Below are positions 30,895 to 40,135 of a stretch of DNA of 47,961 nt, one piece after another. Source of the DNA: Methanobacteriota archaeon (GTDB lineage Archaea; Thermoplasmatota; Poseidoniia; Poseidoniales; Poseidoniaceae); assembly GCA_004195515.1 (NCBI GenBank), contig PSPR01000004.1:1-47961 (forward strand), in the 5' to 3' direction. Both the position numbers and the translations under genes were made by a program. A model generated the notes under the pieces. It saw only the letters and a program-made list of their open reading frames with translations, was not told the DNA's origin and did not search any database. How positions within the stretch are numbered: the first letter of the stretch is position 1; the number at the start of each line of letters is the position of its first letter.

Positions 30895-30945
30895 GGTCTC
30901 GGGAGTGCACACAGGTTGATAGACCAGACGGATAGCACATTTGCT

Positions 30946-31551
30946 ATGGCAGATGCTACCGAAGTTTTCTCCCAATGGGCACTTTCTGGAAAGGACAAAG
31001 GGATGGAAAAAGGGCATGGTCCAGCGGTTGAGCAAATGCTCAAGCGAGTGATTCCATCTATGCCTGCAGATTTTCACAGTTTGGATTTAGGTTGCGGAAA
31101 TGGCTGGGTCGTCAGGCTATTGGCAGATTTGGGAGCAAAAAAGTCAGAGGGGGTAGATGGGGCTGAACAAATGATTTCAAAGGCCCGTTCGATCGATTCT
31201 AATAATGATTATCACCATGGATATTTGCCGGATTGGATGCCAAAATCTAGGGTTGACCTCGTCCATTCGATGGAATTCTTGTACTATCTCAAAGACCCTG
31301 CTTCGATGTTGAAAACCATCAAAGAATCTTGGCTCAATGAAGGCGGTTATCTGATCGCTGGAGTCGACCATTATCTCGAACATAAAGCCAGTCTAGAATG
31401 GCCGGAATATGTAGGTGTTCACATGACGACAATGTCGATTAGCCAATGGACAGAGGCCATGTTCAGCGCTAATTTCAAGGATGTCGAGGTCTTTCAAGTT
31501 GCAGGCAAACAAGATTTTCCTGGCACTTTGGTCATGTTCGGCAAAGCATGA
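30946..31551 (+). CDS. Class I SAM-dependent methyltransferase
   Basis: This 201-residue Rossmann-fold methyltransferase has motif I at LDLGCGNGW, an acidic motif II (GVDGAEQM), and a motif IV-like VDLVHSMEFLYYLKDP region, followed by GGYLIAGVDHY. The pattern is that of small-molecule methyltransferases of the UbiE/Methyltransf_11 type; the substrate is unknown. ATG at 30946 is chosen; an in-frame TTG at 30916 would add ten residues without motif support. It is a single gene between two minus-strand blocks, divergent from the M20 peptidase and convergent on the AddA-like gene, with an AT-rich hairpin (31553-31572) between the convergent stop codons. Confidence 0.8.
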   Translation: MADATEVFSQWALSGKDKGMEKGHGPAVEQMLKRVIPSMPADFHSLDLGCGNGWVVRLLADLGAKKSEGVDGAEQMISKARSIDSNNDYHHGYLPDWMPKSRVDLVHSMEFLYYLKDPASMLKTIKESWLNEGGYLIAGVDHYLEHKASLEWPEYVGVHMTTMSISQWTEAMFSANFKDVEVFQVAGKQDFPGTLVMFGKA

Positions 31552-31552
31552 A

Positions 31553-31572
31553 TATTTGTTATAACACAAATA
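31553..31572. terminator. AT-rich hairpin between convergent genes, possible two-way terminator
   Basis: TATTTGT and ACAAATA form a seven-base-pair stem with a six-base loop just after the methyltransferase stop codon and just beyond the AddA-like stop codon on the other strand. Position and symmetry suit a terminator for both, though the U-tracts are short. Confidence 0.35.
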
Positions 31573-31582
31573 AGGGAAAACT

Positions 31583-34500
31583 TCAACCGAGCAAATGACC
31601 TACTGGGCCGCATAATTTGATCGAACCAGAGAAATAGGGGCATTTTTCGCAAGTTTTTGCCGCTTCAACGGCTAGCCTGTTCGGTGATTTCGAATAATCC
31701 CCAGCCGCGGCTATTTCGCCCATCCATCCAAGTAATTCCTCGAGGTTAAGGAGAGATTCTTGGAATTCTTCATCGCTCATTCTAATCATTCTGCCAGAGG
31801 CTGCAACCAAGATGGCAGGAGGGAGGATTTTTCTCCTTTCTCCCTCAGGTTTTTGGTTTTCCTCAAGAATTAATCCAAGACTGTAAAGGGCGAGTTGTAA
31901 TTTATGTTGTTCAATGATTTCGTATTCGGGTTTAGTGCTTGCGAATGGCGAATCCACATCATCAACCACTTGAATATCATTGCCTTCTTCGGCATTATTC
32001 GGCCTGAATGCGTGCAAACAGCCACTGGTTTTTGCATCGACCACTTGTAACCATCCTTGGCCTGATTCGTCCCTCAATGCCACAACCAAGTCTGCTCGGC
32101 CATCGAAGGTCGTGGTGATTTGGTCGACCTTGGCAACCATTTCATCACCGCGTGGTGTCCATTGAGTCCTCGCCAAACCCGATAGGTGGTCAACCGCGAT
32201 ATAGAATGGCAATTCGGTACGCAAGCCCTCGACTTTGAATCCATCAAATGTCTGGCCTTGAGATAATTTGCCAAGTGACCCTTCTCTGGTCAATTTTGCC
32301 AGATGCATCAATCGTAATTTTGTCCGCTCAAACACCTCTGCATCGGTAATGCTAGATTGTGCCATCACCTCATCGACGGTTTTGGAATCGGTCAATCGGT
32401 CAGCCTGGGTTCGAGTCCAAGTTTGGTCTAAATTTGTACTATTCGACCCTGGATTGGCCAAACCGATTTCGACCAATCGATGGAATAGGCTCCCAAATTC
32501 GGTAGCGGAAGGCCAATATTGTTCGGAGGGTGACTCCGAAGATAATTGGAATTTTTCGGCTCGCCAATTTAGTTTTGAACCAAGCCAATAACGGCGGCGG
32601 CAACCAAATGCTACATCGAGGCTATGAGAGGCTAGTGGGACAGTGGTTCGCAATTGTTTGATATTTTGAACGCGGGTGGTTTCCGAGGGCCTATTCGATA
32701 AATCCAAACGATTCTGCCATCTTACCAATGGCGATTGGGCTACCCTTGAGTCAAAACAATCTGGATGATGGAATATTGTGACGCCGTTGACACACCCCTC
32801 CGGAAGTTGTCCGTTGACGGCTAAGTCCCCTGGGTTCAAAACGAGTGTTGCACCGGTTTGATCCAAACCGCCATTCGACCAAGCACAACCGCTATTGCCG
32901 GCTTCGATACTCGAATGAGCAAGACCGTCCAAAAACATTTGACCCATGTTTTGTCTTCCGTCTGACCGCTCGATAACGATGGAACCAGATTGGTCTATTG
33001 CCGCTCCTTTCGAGGGGCTGCCGACGATAATCAATCTGTCCCTTGCTCTGGTTAAAGCGACATAAAACTGACGACGTCTCTCTGCTCTTTGCTGGCCGTC
33101 GTCCATCAGATTTGCCAAGGTCCAAAGTCCACTCTGAGGTTTGGCAAAGCCACGCCAAGGATGGATGCGGCCGGCAATGATATCCGGGGTGACCAGGACA
33201 TTTGCTGATGATGAAAATGCCGCATCACGGGTGCCGGTCGCAAAAATGTCGTAAGCGATTATCACCGGTGCTTCCAATCCCTTGGCCCCGTGAACCGTCA
33301 ACACTTGTACCGCGCCGCCAGCAGCTTCGGACCGGCTTTTCGGACCGTCGTTATCGAGCTCTGCCAAGCGGCGGAGCCGGGCGAGAATCAATGCTGCATC
33401 ACCGCCGACCATCTTGCTGACCTGCTGGTAAATCGCCAGCCAATTTTCCACGTCTTGCCGGTCACCTTCTCGCGGGTAAGAATATAGTAAATCCGAATGG
33501 TCAATAGCACATCTCAATGCGCCGAGCACATCGCCATTGCTAGCCAAATGATGGATTCTCTCGATTAGGTTCGCGACTTTTTTAGTCGGTGCGACCTCGA
33601 TTAATGCTTTTAGTTGGTCAACTTCTGAATTGCCCAAATGTAGAATAAGGCTCTCATCATCCATTCCCATGATCACGCTACGCCCTAAGGCTAAAGCCGC
33701 TGATTTTTCACCGGGTGAACAACAAGCCCAAAGCAGAGCCATCAAAGGTTGAATGACTGGCCTTTGCATCAGAATTCCCTGCTTATCTGCCATGGCTGGA
33801 ATTCCATGGGCTTCCAATGTTGATATTATCAGTGGAATTCGCCCTCTCGAAGATACCAAAATCATGATGTCTGAAGGTCTGACCAAACCGGCTTCCTCAC
33901 TAAGGTCTACCCACGAGCCGTCCTCGGATTGGATGACTTGTGCCGTGCTGCCATCGAGCAGAGCTCCGATACGTTTTGCCATCATATCAGCTGCTAATTC
34001 ACGATTTGATGAACCTCGGTGCAAGAATGGGTCTATCGGTTTTGACGGGTCCATCGGTCTAGGTTCGTCACCGGTTCGGGCTGGTAAAATCCATTCTAGA
34101 GCTGCGGTCCTAACCTGTTCTCTACCGGCTGCCAAATCTTGGGCTTCGGCATGCCAAGGCCCAGGTAAAAGATGGTGGCGAGAATCGAATGTGTCCTCGA
34201 ATAGATAATTCATGGTGGTCAATAATCGCGGTAAAGTTCGATAATTGGTCTTCATCTCGATATGCCCTTCTCGGCGTTTTGCTAGTGATTGTTCGCCGAT
34301 AGTTCTGTTATCATCGTCGAGTAAAAACGAGATCCACTCCCCTCGTTGGGAATCTTCATCTTGTAATTTGCTCCCTTGAACAAATTTGAGCGAGCCTTTG
34401 GTCTTGCCAGGAATTGGTCTTGGGTCGAGAGCTGCGTCGGCCTGGCGCAAGTCATCGGTTCTCGCTTCCATCAATGCTTCTTCTCGATTCACTTGGCGAA

Positions 34501-36373
34501 TCAAACCGACCGCTCGCTTCATCACCGTAACCTCGGCTTGACGGAATCGGTAGATCGATTGTTTCATGTCGCCGACGATGCAGATGGTCGGGTCCCATGG
34601 TCCAGCCGGTGGAGCCGGCTCATCTCGTTCGAGTTTCCTTCGGCCCCAAAGTCGAGCCAGCAACCTGAAGTGTTGTGGATTTGTATCCTGATATTCATCG
34701 ATAATGAATGCTCGATAACAACGCCTTAAGTCCCGTAAAATATCGATTCTTCGCATCAGGTCGATGTGAACCTTCTCATCGCCCTGGCTCGCGGTAATCG
34801 CCCGATGCAAATGGCCGTCATCCCAAGGATCGGTCATCGAATCGAGGGCGTCGATAACCCTAGTCGGATACCATGAACGACAAACGACAGGGCAGCGGGC
34901 AAGCAGTAAATCCTCGGCCAATCGGTGCATGTCATCGTGATCACGAACACCTTCTTGGGATTTCAATCGGCTCAAAATCGCCTGAATTCCATCGTGTACT
35001 ACGAAGAGATCTTCCATCACTTCAAGCTCTAAATCGGTGGTCAATCGCATCTGTGAACTCGGCGGAATTTGAGGCAAATCCCGTTCGAGCCGAGGCGGAT
35101 GAGCGACTTGGCCCGGGACTGGTTCCGGGTCATCGAATAATGGGTTGAGCAAGAAGGATGCTTGACCGAGTTTTCTCAACAGAAGACCTCTGGAACAATG
35201 GAGCATTTCTCGAATCGAAGAAGCGTGTTGTTCTGCATTTACTGAAGCGATGTTTTTGCTATCGGTCGTCATCGCGGTATTGTCTTTTTTCGACAAAACT
35301 CCGCTCGGCCATTTTTCTCCGTTCGGAGGTTTGGCTCTGAACAAGGATTTACAATTTATATCACCAAGATTTCTAGCGGTAGTAATGGCATGGCTAACCA
35401 ACCAAATCCATTGTAATCTCGACATTGTATCATCGGCAGGAATAAGAGATAATCGTTGAACAAATCTAAATCTGGTCCAACCGGTCTCTGCATCAGCACC
35501 GGTGATGAAATGGCCGCCACCGTCGAGCCAAGCATCGGTCCAACCGCATACATATTCTCTGAATTCGGTGTACCAATCATCGATGAAGTCTTCGACCGGT
35601 CCGAGGAATAAGGAATCGAGCATGTCGACGGTAGCACCATCAACGGAATTCAATGAAATTCTGCGGCTTGCCTCCTCGACGAAAAGCGACTTTTTCAGCA
35701 TTCCACGCACTACCGTTGCCGATGCACTTTGACCACCAAGGCGGATGGAAAGTCGATCTCTTGCAAGCAAAAATGCTTCGATATCGCCGCTCATTCCAGC
35801 CTCGATTGCTTGGACGCCACGCTGTAATCGCCAACCGGTGCGGATCGCTTCTTCGCGTAGGATGATCGCCCCGTCGTCGTCTATTTGTTCGCTTGCAGGG
35901 TCATCGCAAACCAGGCCCATATACGGAGAGACCAGAGCCGAAAAGAACGAGTCAATCGTCGAAATTGGTGCATCGTCTATCAAGGAAAGAAGCATCGAGA
36001 CGTCACCTTGGTCCACATCTTCAGGGCCGGGGCTTTGGGCTCGAAGCGAAGCGATCAAGCGCCTGATCCGGCCTTTTAGTTCGGCTGCTGCTTTACGGGT
36101 AAATGTGATTGCAACGGTTTCGGTCGGCAATAATCCCTGCCAATCTTTCAGAGCGGTTCTCTCCTTTGCAGGACAGCGAATCGCGCCCATTCCTTTTAGA
36201 GGAATTCGAGGTGCTGCGGGTAAGATTCTAGTTGCTCGCTGGTCTTTGCTTAGCAAATGTTGCAGATAGCGATGAGCCATCACCGTGGTTTTGCCAGTCC
36301 CGGCACCAGCATCTAAGGCGATATGGCGATTGATGTCCAATCCGAGGCTTTGAGAATGGTTGAATGGGATCAT
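31583..36373 (-). CDS. addA: AddA-like UvrD-family helicase with C-terminal iron-sulfur nuclease domain
   Basis: This subunit of about 1596 residues resembles AddA of double-strand-break end-processing helicase-nucleases. Superfamily 1A motifs are in order: Walker A GAGTGKTT near residue 22, the AITFTRKAAAELKGRIRR motif Ia, Walker B IDEYQDTNPQ, GDMKQSIYRFRQA (motif III), MKTNYRT (motif IV), VLTVHGAKGLEAP (motif V) and FYVALTRARDRLII (motif VI). The C-terminal PD-(D/E)xK nuclease shows GSLFHRLVEIG, VVDAKTSG and LQLALYSLGL. It also has FGCRRRYWLG, with TCEKCPYFSGSIKLC at the end, a four-cysteine iron-sulfur signature not usual in bacterial AddA. The ATG at 36373 shares its A with the last base of the AddB-like stop codon (TGATG). 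Together they would degrade or resect DNA ends for recombination. Confidence 0.85.
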   Translation of the reverse strand: MIPFNHSQSLGLDINRHIALDAGAGTGKTTVMAHRYLQHLLSKDQRATRILPAAPRIPLKGMGAIRCPAKERTALKDWQGLLPTETVAITFTRKAAAELKGRIRRLIASLRAQSPGPEDVDQGDVSMLLSLIDDAPISTIDSFFSALVSPYMGLVCDDPASEQIDDDGAIILREEAIRTGWRLQRGVQAIEAGMSGDIEAFLLARDRLSIRLGGQSASATVVRGMLKKSLFVEEASRRISLNSVDGATVDMLDSLFLGPVEDFIDDWYTEFREYVCGWTDAWLDGGGHFITGADAETGWTRFRFVQRLSLIPADDTMSRLQWIWLVSHAITTARNLGDINCKSLFRAKPPNGEKWPSGVLSKKDNTAMTTDSKNIASVNAEQHASSIREMLHCSRGLLLRKLGQASFLLNPLFDDPEPVPGQVAHPPRLERDLPQIPPSSQMRLTTDLELEVMEDLFVVHDGIQAILSRLKSQEGVRDHDDMHRLAEDLLLARCPVVCRSWYPTRVIDALDSMTDPWDDGHLHRAITASQGDEKVHIDLMRRIDILRDLRRCYRAFIIDEYQDTNPQHFRLLARLWGRRKLERDEPAPPAGPWDPTICIVGDMKQSIYRFRQAEVTVMKRAVGLIRQVNREEALMEARTDDLRQADAALDPRPIPGKTKGSLKFVQGSKLQDEDSQRGEWISFLLDDDNRTIGEQSLAKRREGHIEMKTNYRTLPRLLTTMNYLFEDTFDSRHHLLPGPWHAEAQDLAAGREQVRTAALEWILPARTGDEPRPMDPSKPIDPFLHRGSSNRELAADMMAKRIGALLDGSTAQVIQSEDGSWVDLSEEAGLVRPSDIMILVSSRGRIPLIISTLEAHGIPAMADKQGILMQRPVIQPLMALLWACCSPGEKSAALALGRSVIMGMDDESLILHLGNSEVDQLKALIEVAPTKKVANLIERIHHLASNGDVLGALRCAIDHSDLLYSYPREGDRQDVENWLAIYQQVSKMVGGDAALILARLRRLAELDNDGPKSRSEAAGGAVQVLTVHGAKGLEAPVIIAYDIFATGTRDAAFSSSANVLVTPDIIAGRIHPWRGFAKPQSGLWTLANLMDDGQQRAERRRQFYVALTRARDRLIIVGSPSKGAAIDQSGSIVIERSDGRQNMGQMFLDGLAHSSIEAGNSGCAWSNGGLDQTGATLVLNPGDLAVNGQLPEGCVNGVTIFHHPDCFDSRVAQSPLVRWQNRLDLSNRPSETTRVQNIKQLRTTVPLASHSLDVAFGCRRRYWLGSKLNWRAEKFQLSSESPSEQYWPSATEFGSLFHRLVEIGLANPGSNSTNLDQTWTRTQADRLTDSKTVDEVMAQSSITDAEVFERTKLRLMHLAKLTREGSLGKLSQGQTFDGFKVEGLRTELPFYIAVDHLSGLARTQWTPRGDEMVAKVDQITTTFDGRADLVVALRDESGQGWLQVVDAKTSGCLHAFRPNNAEEGNDIQVVDDVDSPFASTKPEYEIIEQHKLQLALYSLGLILEENQKPEGERRKILPPAILVAASGRMIRMSDEEFQESLLNLEELLGWMGEIAAAGDYSKSPNRLAVEAAKTCEKCPYFSGSIKLCGPVGHLLG

Positions 36374-39300
36374 CACCAACCACCTCGCTTAGCGCTCGGG
36401 CAAGATTCGATAATTGGACAATATGAACAGGATTTAGACGGTTCGGGGTGGATATTTCCGGCCGCTGCATTGGCGATTACCCTTTGAGCGGTGGTGATTC
36501 TCTCTCTCATCCAAGCTCTAAACGCATTGGATTTTGCCGGTAAACTCTCCCCGGGTTTACGGTAGTGCTCATGGGTTTGATCACTAGGGATGCCAACTGC
36601 TAATTCTTGGCAAATCTCAAAGAATTCCGGGTCGATTTCAACGAATGGCTGGGTCAGGTTTCCAACTTGAGTTGCACCCACGCCGACCACTCGGTCCCCG
36701 GGGTTGGCTATCTCCCATGCTCTGGCATATAGTGCCAATTGTAATTCTTGGAATATTCCCTTGAGATGGCGTTGGTCCGATCCATCATCACCCGGTCCGT
36801 CGAGCGATTTGATATCTCGAATAATCACCAACCTTTTGGCTTTTATCGGGTCTCCTAAATCGAAATCGATTGGAATGATTTCGGAAGCATCTTGGTCGAT
36901 AAAATGCTCTCCGAGCATCAATTGGTCGACCCGATCGATTCTTCCTCTCAATTTGAAGGATTCAACCAATATGAAATCGTTTTCAGCGGTTTTTAATTGC
37001 CATTCGGTTGCTATCGGTGCGACATCGTGCAATGACATATCGGCCAATAACATCCGGCCGAGCCGGCCGCCGATTGGAATCGGAGCATTGGTTTCGAGCC
37101 ATTCTATCCAAATTTCCGGCGATACTCCGATCAAATCTCGGCAGCGATGGGCCGAAATACCATCGGCACGGCGCATCCAAGTCGCCTTTGCGGCTAAGGT
37201 ATCGAGCACAACTATCCACGCATCTTCAAGATTTGAAATCGGGCCTAAATGCAATGGCTGAGCCGCTTGTTGGGTACCATCTTGGTCCAAACCATGGGCT
37301 CGCAATATGGCTTCTTCGACCAAGTGAACGATGTCGCCACGGGTGACGGCAGCCAAATCTTCATCGATTCTTTCAGCCCGGCCAAGATACATGTGGCGGT
37401 CGTACCAAGCCCGGCGTGGACATTCTAACCAGGCTTGCAATCTGCCTTGGGACCAAATGTCTGGCAAGTTCAAAGCGATAGGAGAACGGCCGGTCATTCG
37501 GTCGAGTTGTTCGATCCTCGTGCTCGGTGGAGATATCGGTCGAGGATCGACCGGCAGCGATAATTTTGATTTTCCTTTAACCCCGAGGTGAGGCCACTGT
37601 TTTGCAGATCTACCGTCGGCTGGTTTTTTCTTGGTCGGCAAGAGTTTGAGATCTGCGGTTTGAATCAAGAAATTCGCATCTTCAAAGCCAAAAATCTCGT
37701 CCTTTGCTAAATCTTCACCGTCGGCACGCCTCGATAATTGATCGGCCAATAAATCGATTTCTGCCGCCGGAAACAAGCCCTTGATATTGAGTGGGGGGCT
37801 AGCAGGAATTCTTCCTTCAATGGTCGCAAGCCCTGCTCTTTGACGATGGTCTCGACCGAGAATTCCACTTCGGTGGCCACGAACTATTCCACCGCTAACC
37901 TCCATCGCATTGACCCGATGAACCAATCTATGTTCGTCGGTGGAAATTTTGAGAATTTTCCAAGCCCGGTCTACGCTATCTGGATGCCAAGAGTCGGGCT
38001 TGAGGAAGTTTGGCGCTGAATCGATATTTTCAACTCCGCCGTAGCGTTTCAATCGACTGAACCACTCGTCTAAGGCGCCGGATAATTCCTTGCCCTCTTC
38101 TAATGAAGGGTCGATTATTATAATGGAATCTGCACAATTTAGCAAGTGGCGCAAATGATGTCGGGCTTGACGCAATTGTTGGTCGGGCCGGTGAAGTCCG
38201 AGATTCATTCTGCTCGCTTCGTCCAACCATGGAATTGAAGCGGGTCGTAACGACCAGGTTTCGGCATCTATGCCGGCTAAGATTAACAATTCAGTTTCAC
38301 AGCCTTGGGCTTGTTCTGGCGAGAGAATTCTAATGTTTTGGTCGCTCACCCGAAGCGGTGGGATTTTGGTATTTTTACTCAAGGTTTTGAGAAATTCATA
38401 GAAATCATCGGCTTCAAAATCTATTTCGTTCTTCATTTGGTCGAATGCTGCTACCAAATATTGCAATCCGGAAATACAATTATCGGCTAAAATATCCCGG
38501 CCGGCCAATATAGCCCAATCGATTTGCTTCAGCATCGAATCAAACCATTCTACCGAATTTTCTGCAAATTCGGGCATCGGTAAAACCTCACCAGAAGAAC
38601 AACCGATGATGCGTTCTGGAATCGCTTCTCGGTCATGAGCCGGCAAGATCGGCATCATCCAATTTGCTAAGCACGCTAACCACCATTGGCATTCTTCCAA
38701 TTCCTTACTCGCCCGATTCGGCTCAACACCAGCCCGGGGTTTTGCATCACAAAGAGTCGATAACCAACGCCGCAAAGAACCACGCCCTCCAAGTAAATGG
38801 AATCCTCTAGCGATATCGGCTAAGACGCCGATGTGTAAACGAGGAGCCCACTCCTGATGGATAGGGTGAGTCTGGTCGAATATAGGCCAAGACATCGGTA
38901 ATGCAATTTGTTCTTTCATAGCGCTGAGGCGGGATAATGCCCATGCTTCTTCGCCTCGACAAAGTTCGACCAATGATAATAATCGGTTAACTGATGGACT
39001 ATCTAGTGTAGTTGTCGACGGTTTTGCCAACTTGATCCCCATCGCCTCCAAGAATGGTTCCAAGCGCAATGTCAAGGCGTCAGGATCGCCGCTGATTATG
39101 ATGATATCCTCCTCGGTTCGAGTCAATAAATCGGCTAAACCCAAATGGGTATGTGCGGCTAATTCAACCATCAGATGGTGGATGGTCCTGCCACGGTTTT
39201 GGCCGATTTCACTATCCCAATCAATATCTCCTGGCGCGGCCCAAACCGAATGGTTTGGCACCCAATCCGGCAAATCATCGCGCGATCTTACCGAACTGAT

Positions 39301-40032
39301 ATCCTCGATATATTCGCCGTGAAAACCAAGCCGGTGAGATCCCGGATTGACCAATTGATGAATCGGGCAAAGCCTCGAAACCTCTCGTAAAATCTCGATT
39401 TCTACCTCACTCAAACCACAAGCGTGATCGAGCATAATTATTCCATCGACATCGAGCAAGGTAAACGGGGGTTGATCCCAAGTTTTGAGTTCGAGCCAAA
39501 CACATTTCTCAAGTCGAGCCGGATGGGTTGCTTGCAATTCTTTCTCCAGTCCTCGTAATACCTTATCGCATTCTTGAGCGCCTGGATCGTCTGGCCAATC
39601 CCATGGGTTGGCCAATGAAATCAATTCACGATGGAGCGATAATAGCCTTCGACTTCGGGATCGGCTCCATCGATGTTGAGGGTTCGGTTGCAATAACGGG
39701 AAGCCATATTCTTTGGCCGCTTCGGCTAAAGCACGATGGCTTTTTTCGAATAGTGGGCCATCGTTTTCAAGCACTGCTGGCAAGCGAAGATCAAGATGTA
39801 GAATTCCGACCAATCTCGCCATCGTCAGATGGTGAGTAGTATCGATAATGCCCCCGCCTTTTTGTTTTAACAAATTCGAAATGGCCTGTTTTCTTGCGGC
39901 TTCAGTCGGATGAATCACCATCAATTTACGACCGGACAATAACGAATCTACCAACCAATCGGGCATCGCCCGACCAGCTGGAACAGCCTCCATGCTGAGG
40001 CCGATAGAATTGGTTTGGGTTTCAGTCATCAT
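36373..40032 (-). CDS. addB: AddB-like helicase-nuclease partner with iron-sulfur PD-(D/E)xK domain
   Basis: This subunit of about 1219 residues is the probable AddB partner. The N-terminus resembles the AddB helicase-like fold, but where a Walker A would stand it reads SGRKLMVIHPTEAARKQ without GKT, so ATPase activity is probably lost. The central AGIDAETWSLRPASIPWLDE...LGLHRPDQQLRQARHHL region matches alphaproteobacterial-type AddB. The C-terminal nuclease domain has ECPRRAWYDRHMYLGR, GDIVHLVEEAIL, IIRDIKSL and FQELQLALYARAW, then the CSYCPIIESC cysteines that complete a 4Fe-4S site with the earlier Cys. ATG 40032 (or 40029) is preferred over a GTG at 40083. It is translated just before the AddA-like subunit and is divergent from the thioredoxin-like gene. 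Confidence 0.8.
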   Translation of the reverse strand: MMTETQTNSIGLSMEAVPAGRAMPDWLVDSLLSGRKLMVIHPTEAARKQAISNLLKQKGGGIIDTTHHLTMARLVGILHLDLRLPAVLENDGPLFEKSHRALAEAAKEYGFPLLQPNPQHRWSRSRSRRLLSLHRELISLANPWDWPDDPGAQECDKVLRGLEKELQATHPARLEKCVWLELKTWDQPPFTLLDVDGIIMLDHACGLSEVEIEILREVSRLCPIHQLVNPGSHRLGFHGEYIEDISSVRSRDDLPDWVPNHSVWAAPGDIDWDSEIGQNRGRTIHHLMVELAAHTHLGLADLLTRTEEDIIIISGDPDALTLRLEPFLEAMGIKLAKPSTTTLDSPSVNRLLSLVELCRGEEAWALSRLSAMKEQIALPMSWPIFDQTHPIHQEWAPRLHIGVLADIARGFHLLGGRGSLRRWLSTLCDAKPRAGVEPNRASKELEECQWWLACLANWMMPILPAHDREAIPERIIGCSSGEVLPMPEFAENSVEWFDSMLKQIDWAILAGRDILADNCISGLQYLVAAFDQMKNEIDFEADDFYEFLKTLSKNTKIPPLRVSDQNIRILSPEQAQGCETELLILAGIDAETWSLRPASIPWLDEASRMNLGLHRPDQQLRQARHHLRHLLNCADSIIIIDPSLEEGKELSGALDEWFSRLKRYGGVENIDSAPNFLKPDSWHPDSVDRAWKILKISTDEHRLVHRVNAMEVSGGIVRGHRSGILGRDHRQRAGLATIEGRIPASPPLNIKGLFPAAEIDLLADQLSRRADGEDLAKDEIFGFEDANFLIQTADLKLLPTKKKPADGRSAKQWPHLGVKGKSKLSLPVDPRPISPPSTRIEQLDRMTGRSPIALNLPDIWSQGRLQAWLECPRRAWYDRHMYLGRAERIDEDLAAVTRGDIVHLVEEAILRAHGLDQDGTQQAAQPLHLGPISNLEDAWIVVLDTLAAKATWMRRADGISAHRCRDLIGVSPEIWIEWLETNAPIPIGGRLGRMLLADMSLHDVAPIATEWQLKTAENDFILVESFKLRGRIDRVDQLMLGEHFIDQDASEIIPIDFDLGDPIKAKRLVIIRDIKSLDGPGDDGSDQRHLKGIFQELQLALYARAWEIANPGDRVVGVGATQVGNLTQPFVEIDPEFFEICQELAVGIPSDQTHEHYRKPGESLPAKSNAFRAWMRERITTAQRVIANAAAGNIHPEPSKSCSYCPIIESCPSAKRGGW

Positions 40033-40135
40033 CACAATCGCCGCCCAACGACTCGACTCTGCGGCAGGGGTTCTTGAACCCACTTATGACTTATCGGCCA
40101 CAACCATTGAAATCAAAGTTAATCCAGCCAACACC

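Noticed and set aside
30895-31077. N-terminal extension of the M20 peptidase frame.
   Set aside because: It would overlap the divergent methyltransferase gene, is rich in residues unlike the family start, and the ATG at 30894 gives a normal M20 N-terminus.
35745-36269. Open frame of 174 codons on the plus strand.
   Set aside because: It is antisense to the helicase motifs of the AddA-like gene and shows no domain.
36704-37261. Open frame of 185 codons on the plus strand.
   Set aside because: It is antisense to the nuclease domain of the AddB-like gene.
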